A stretch of DNA of 64,000 nt, taken from the NCBI RefSeq assembly GCF_007097365.1, contig NZ_VJZR01000002.1:443386-507385 (forward strand). The letters are read 5' to 3'. Numbering within the stretch: the stretch's first letter is position 1; the number at the start of each line of letters is the position of its first letter. Source of the DNA: Flavobacterium franklandianum. GTDB taxonomy: Bacteria; Bacteroidota; Bacteroidia; Flavobacteriales; Flavobacteriaceae. Below are positions 60,529 through 64,000 of this stretch, piece after piece. The position numbers and the translations under genes are program-made. The notes below the pieces were generated by a model that was given only the letters and a program-made list of their open reading frames with translations, was not told where the DNA came from and made no database searches.

Positions 60529-62388
60529 ATGAAAAAAATAATATTTGCATTTGCATTTGCTGCTGTTCTATGGAGTTGTAAGACAGCTAGTTCTTCAATA
60601 ACTTCTTCTGCAAAGGAAGAAATACAGGTTAATATCAATCTAAACGAAATCAAGGATGACAAGGTTTTAGTAACTGTTAAATCTCCAAAAATTAAAACTG
60701 ATGAAGTGACTTACCATGTTCCAAAAACTGTTCCAGGTACTTATTCCGAAGATAATTACGGAAGATACATTGAAGATGTAAAAGCTTATGACAAAAAAGG
60801 AAACGCATTGAATGTAAAAAAAATAGATACGAATTCTTGGTCTATTTCCAATGCAAAAAAGTTGGATAAAATCACTTATTTGGTAAACGACACCTATGAC
60901 ATCGAAACAGGAAAAGGTTTTGGAAGTGATGAAATTTTTTCGCCAAGTGGTTCAAACATTGATGCTGGCAAGAATGTAATGCTCAACACGCATTGTTTTG
61001 TGGGCTATTTTTCAAATTATATGGCAGTTCCTTATAAACTGACGGTTTCTCATCCAGCAGAGTTTTGGGGTGCTACTTCTATGACTGATTTAGATGCAGC
61101 CAATACAACTGATTTGTTTGTTACTTCACGATACGCTGAATTAGTTGAGAATCCCATTATGTATTCAAAACCAGATTATACGTCTTTCAAAGTGGACGAT
61201 ATGGAAATTCAAATTGCTGTTTATTCTCCAACAGGAAAATTTACCGCCGAAAGTATCACTCCAGAAATGAAAACAATGATGATGGCTCAAAAAAAATTCT
61301 TGGGTTCCGTAAATTCAACAAAAAAATATAGTGTTTTATTGTATCTATCGACAATGAATAAAGATGCTCAGGGATTTGGTGCATTGGAACACCCAACTGC
61401 AACAACTGTCGTTTTTCCTGAAATAATGCCATTGGATGAATTATCAAAAATGATGAAAGATGTAGTTTCTCATGAGTTTTTTCATATTTTGACACCATTG
61501 ACCATTCATTCGCAAGAAATTCAAAATTTTGATTATCACGCTCCAAAAATGTCCGAGCATTTATGGATGTATGAAGGCGTAACCGAATATTTTGCCAATC
61601 TTTTTCAAATCAACCAAGGATTAATTGATGAAGATGAGTTTTACACACGAATGGCCGAAAAAATCGAAAATGCCAGTAAACTCAATGATAATATGCCCTT
61701 TACAACTATGAGTAAGAATGTTTTTGTGGAGCCTTATAAAACTCAATATCTGAATGTGTACGAAAAAGGAGCTTTGATAGGAATGTGTTTGGATATAGTA
61801 ATCAGAGAAAATAGCAATGGCAAAAGAGGAATTCTAGACCTGATGCGTCAATTATCTAATGAATATGGAGTTTCAAAAGCATTTAACGATGAAGAACTTT
61901 TTGCAAAAATCACTCAATTAACTTATCCTGAGGTTGGAGATTTCTTAAAAACATATGTTTCCGGACCAACACCAATTCCTTATGATACTTATTTAGCAAG
62001 GGTAGGAGTTACAAAAACTACTAAAAAAGCACCAACAAATGTTTTCTTGAAAGGTCAAGTTCCTTACATTACAGTAAATCAATCGACCAAAGAAATTATT
62101 GTTATTCCAAACATTGAATTAAACGATTTCTATACCCATCTTGGACTAAAAGGAGGTGATATTTTGGTAGCCATCAATGATAACAATTATACTTTAGATA
62201 ATATTTATGATATGATAATGCAAAGTGATAAATGGAAAGAAAACGACCCAATTTCTGTTAAAATAAAACGTGATGGAAAAGAACAAATCATAAAAGGAAA
62301 TGTAAAACTTCCTTATGAAGAAAAAGAAAGTTTTGAAGCAAAAGATACAACAAAATCAGCATTGAAAGAGGCTTGGTTAAAAGGATAA
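60529..62388 (+). CDS. M61-family (glycyl aminopeptidase-like) lipoprotein peptidase
   Basis: I use the ATG at 60529, where a lipoprotein signal starts (MKKIIFAFAFAAVLWSCKTA); the protein is 619 aa. The zinc motif HEFFH lies in VVSHEFFHILTPL, and the third ligand Glu is in MYEGVTEYFANL. A PDZ-like domain is at the end (LGLKGGDILVAINDNNYTL). M61 peptidases cleave N-terminal Gly or Ala peptides in the periplasm. Domain order is normal. Confidence 0.9.
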   Translation: MKKIIFAFAFAAVLWSCKTASSSITSSAKEEIQVNINLNEIKDDKVLVTVKSPKIKTDEVTYHVPKTVPGTYSEDNYGRYIEDVKAYDKKGNALNVKKIDTNSWSISNAKKLDKITYLVNDTYDIETGKGFGSDEIFSPSGSNIDAGKNVMLNTHCFVGYFSNYMAVPYKLTVSHPAEFWGATSMTDLDAANTTDLFVTSRYAELVENPIMYSKPDYTSFKVDDMEIQIAVYSPTGKFTAESITPEMKTMMMAQKKFLGSVNSTKKYSVLLYLSTMNKDAQGFGALEHPTATTVVFPEIMPLDELSKMMKDVVSHEFFHILTPLTIHSQEIQNFDYHAPKMSEHLWMYEGVTEYFANLFQINQGLIDEDEFYTRMAEKIENASKLNDNMPFTTMSKNVFVEPYKTQYLNVYEKGALIGMCLDIVIRENSNGKRGILDLMRQLSNEYGVSKAFNDEELFAKITQLTYPEVGDFLKTYVSGPTPIPYDTYLARVGVTKTTKKAPTNVFLKGQVPYITVNQSTKEIIVIPNIELNDFYTHLGLKGGDILVAINDNNYTLDNIYDMIMQSDKWKENDPISVKIKRDGKEQIIKGNVKLPYEEKESFEAKDTTKSALKEAWLKG

Positions 62389-62512
62389 AAAACAAATCAA
62401 TTTAGAAAAAACCAATTTAGAAATAGATTGGTTTTTTTATGAAATTCTGCAAGCACAATAGCCAATATTTCAAGCAATTTGCTTTATTTTGCAAAAAAAA
62501 TAAAAACCAACA

Positions 62513-63223
62513 ATGAAAAAATCTATCGTTCTATTCTTTACACTTGTACTTTTAGCTTCTTGTAGCAAAGAAGTTTCCAAAACCAATCTACATTTAACTG
62601 GCAATATTAAAGGGTTAAAAAATGGAACTTTATATATACAAAGAGTTGTTGACACTAGTCTTGTTGCCATTGACACCATTAGTATTGATGGGGATTCAAA
62701 ATTTGAAACCAATATCGATATGAAATCAGCTGAGATGCTTTATTTATTTTTAGACCGAGGTGTGACGAACTCTATGGACAACAACATTTTATTTTTTGCA
62801 GAACCAGGAATAATGAATATCGAAACAAATTTAGATTCATACATTTCAAGTGCAAAAATATCTGGTTCTAAAAATCAAGAAAAATATGAAGAGTATCAAA
62901 AGATAAACTCCCGTTTTAGGGATGAAAATCTAGATATGATCGAACAAAAATTTCTTGCAATGAAAAAAGGCAACACAAAAGGGTTAGATAGTTTAAACAC
63001 AAAACAAGATAACAATACCAAGAGAAAATACCTTTTTGCTACTAATTTCGCTATCAATAACAAAGATTATGAAGTATCGCCTTATATCGCTTTGTCTGAT
63101 ATTTACGACATCAATATCAAATATTTAGATACCATCCAAAAATCGATGTCGCCAAAAGTAGCACAATCGCTTTACGGAAAAAAACTGACTGAATATGTTG
63201 TAAAAATAAAAAAGCAACAGTAA
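62513..63223 (+). CDS. DUF4369-domain lipoprotein lacking a thioredoxin domain
   Basis: A 236-aa protein with a lipoprotein signal (FFTLVLLASCSKE). Residues about 25-125 are the DUF4369 domain (LHLTGNIKGLKNGTLYIQRV, DTISIDGDSKFETNID), normally found at the N-terminus of TlpA-like disulfide reductases. The thioredoxin half with its CxxC motif is missing; the protein ends with a helical, Lys-rich tail (KLTEYVVKIKKQQ). It may be a truncated or specialised binding protein. Confidence 0.8.
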   Translation: MKKSIVLFFTLVLLASCSKEVSKTNLHLTGNIKGLKNGTLYIQRVVDTSLVAIDTISIDGDSKFETNIDMKSAEMLYLFLDRGVTNSMDNNILFFAEPGIMNIETNLDSYISSAKISGSKNQEKYEEYQKINSRFRDENLDMIEQKFLAMKKGNTKGLDSLNTKQDNNTKRKYLFATNFAINNKDYEVSPYIALSDIYDINIKYLDTIQKSMSPKVAQSLYGKKLTEYVVKIKKQQ

Positions 63224-63243
63224 ATTTAGGTTCCATTTTAGCT

Positions 63244-63283
63244 AAAAACCCGTCTTGTTTCTTCAGAACAAGACGGGTTTTTT
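63244..63283. terminator. Bidirectional terminator after the DUF4369 gene
   Basis: AAACCCGTCTTGTT (63246-63259) and AACAAGACGGGTTT (63267-63280) form a 14-bp stem with a 7-nt loop and T/A runs on both sides. It serves the plus-strand gene and the convergent minus-strand gene. Confidence 0.92.
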
Positions 63284-63318
63284 GTATAAAAATTTAATCA
63301 GAATCTAAAAAATAAATT

Positions 63319-63807
63319 TTATCTCAAACCAGTAGCTATGGCAGCAATACTAATAAAAATGATAATTAAGCCATAAAAACACAACGTAATTAAAGCCAAA
63401 ATTCCAATGAATTTGTAATGTGATTTTAAATATCCGAATGAATTGGCAAGTGTTGCCGAATTATTATCTCTTAAAGCAGCCTTCAAATTAGAAGCGAACC
63501 TGTTCAAATAATAAATTGGAAAGAAATAAAGCCCAGCAATCAACAAATAAACCACAGTCATCATAATACCAAATGCAGAACTAAACATCCCCATTTGTTC
63601 CATTGGCATCATATGGCCAATTGTCGTAAAAATTGCTCCTGCAAAAATCGCAGCCAAAACAATAAAACCAACACCAATATAACCAAGAACAGATAAAAAA
63701 TAAGCCCATTTTGCTGCTTCTTTTAGAAACCCTTTAGCAGACTCATTCACCTGCAATTCAAATTCTTCAAACGTAGATTCTTCTGATAGATCAACCATTT
63801 CTTCCAT
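63319..63807 (-). CDS. DUF5362-type membrane protein
   Basis: I use the ATG at 63807 (MEEMVDLSEES), giving 162 aa; the longer frame begins with TTG. Three long hydrophobic segments lie at about residues 36-65, 75-97 and 133-158, after an acidic cytoplasmic start and with RFASNLKAALRDNNSATLAN between. This matches the small Bacteroidota membrane family DUF5362. Function unknown. The 190 bp to the window end hold no certain gene; an ATG at 63989 could open one. Confidence 0.7.
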   Translation of the reverse strand: MEEMVDLSEESTFEEFELQVNESAKGFLKEAAKWAYFLSVLGYIGVGFIVLAAIFAGAIFTTIGHMMPMEQMGMFSSAFGIMMTVVYLLIAGLYFFPIYYLNRFASNLKAALRDNNSATLANSFGYLKSHYKFIGILALITLCFYGLIIIFISIAAIATGLR

Positions 63808-64000
63808 AATCAATATTGTTTAAGTGATACATCAAATTTAATGAAAATTCTGAGATAATAACAGACTGAACTATAATTTTGACTCTATTCACTTTTATTC
63901 TAAAGAATGCAAAAAAAAAAAACGGATCAAGTCTAAATGTTGTGGGGAAATATTAAATTTCGATATTTGTCTTTTTAAATTAAATACAAATGCAAGATTC

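Overview
The window is about 64 kb of an AT-rich chromosome from a member of the Bacteroidota, most likely Flavobacterium or a close relative. The evidence is a type IX secretion C-terminal domain, promoters of the TAnnTTTG type, Bacteroidota-restricted families (DUF4295, DUF2805, DUF5362), a flavobacterial-type carotenoid cluster, and a type II-C CRISPR-Cas9 system whose repeat begins GTTGTGGTTTGATTAAAG. No rRNA or tRNA gene was recognised.

Left part (1-19.6 kb): a partial dienelactone hydrolase, a cysteine-cluster protein, a secreted CotH-kinase/lamin-tail protein, then a light and pigment region. A MerR regulator with a B12-binding domain (CarH/LitR type) precedes crtI-crtB-crtZ-crtY, an SRPBCC protein and a photolyase, all on the plus strand. 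Facing it is a six-gene minus-strand operon: TetR regulator, ABC1 kinase, DUF2805, SDR, folE, SDR-DUF2867. The predicted pigment is zeaxanthin or a close relative. An SDR epimerase, YceI and rmuC follow.

Middle part (19.6-31 kb): a CRISPR-Cas9 locus with an unusual layout. A tracrRNA is encoded divergently from cas9. The cas9 gene (1437 codons, nuclease residues intact) is followed after 3 nt by a HIRAN-domain gene and then a ParDE-type toxin-antitoxin pair. Next is an array of 50 repeats and 49 spacers read on the plus strand, then a second toxin-antitoxin pair, and finally cas1-cas2 on the opposite strand. The leader carries a 17-bp inverted copy of the leader/first-repeat junction. Two spacers are exact reverse complements of each other over 29 nt.

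B12 region (32-39 kb): btuD, btuC and btuF-like transport genes on the minus strand and a cobalamin riboswitch ahead of a TonB-dependent receptor on the plus strand. A GxxExxY cassette bounded by a 27-bp inverted repeat sits between the ATPase and permease genes, and its gene is frameshifted. B12 uptake may therefore be linked to the B12-dependent light regulator, but this is inference.

Right part (39-64 kb): mostly housekeeping genes (ftsY, rpmB-rpmG-DUF4295, cinA, a DnaQ-like exonuclease, an E2 acyltransferase, htpG, an AlkB-like enzyme, an M61 peptidase). It also holds two tandem toxin-antitoxin modules that share a duplicated terminator, promoter and antitoxin N-terminus, and several small intergenic repeat families. 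One of these repeats lies inside the linker of the E2 acyltransferase gene.
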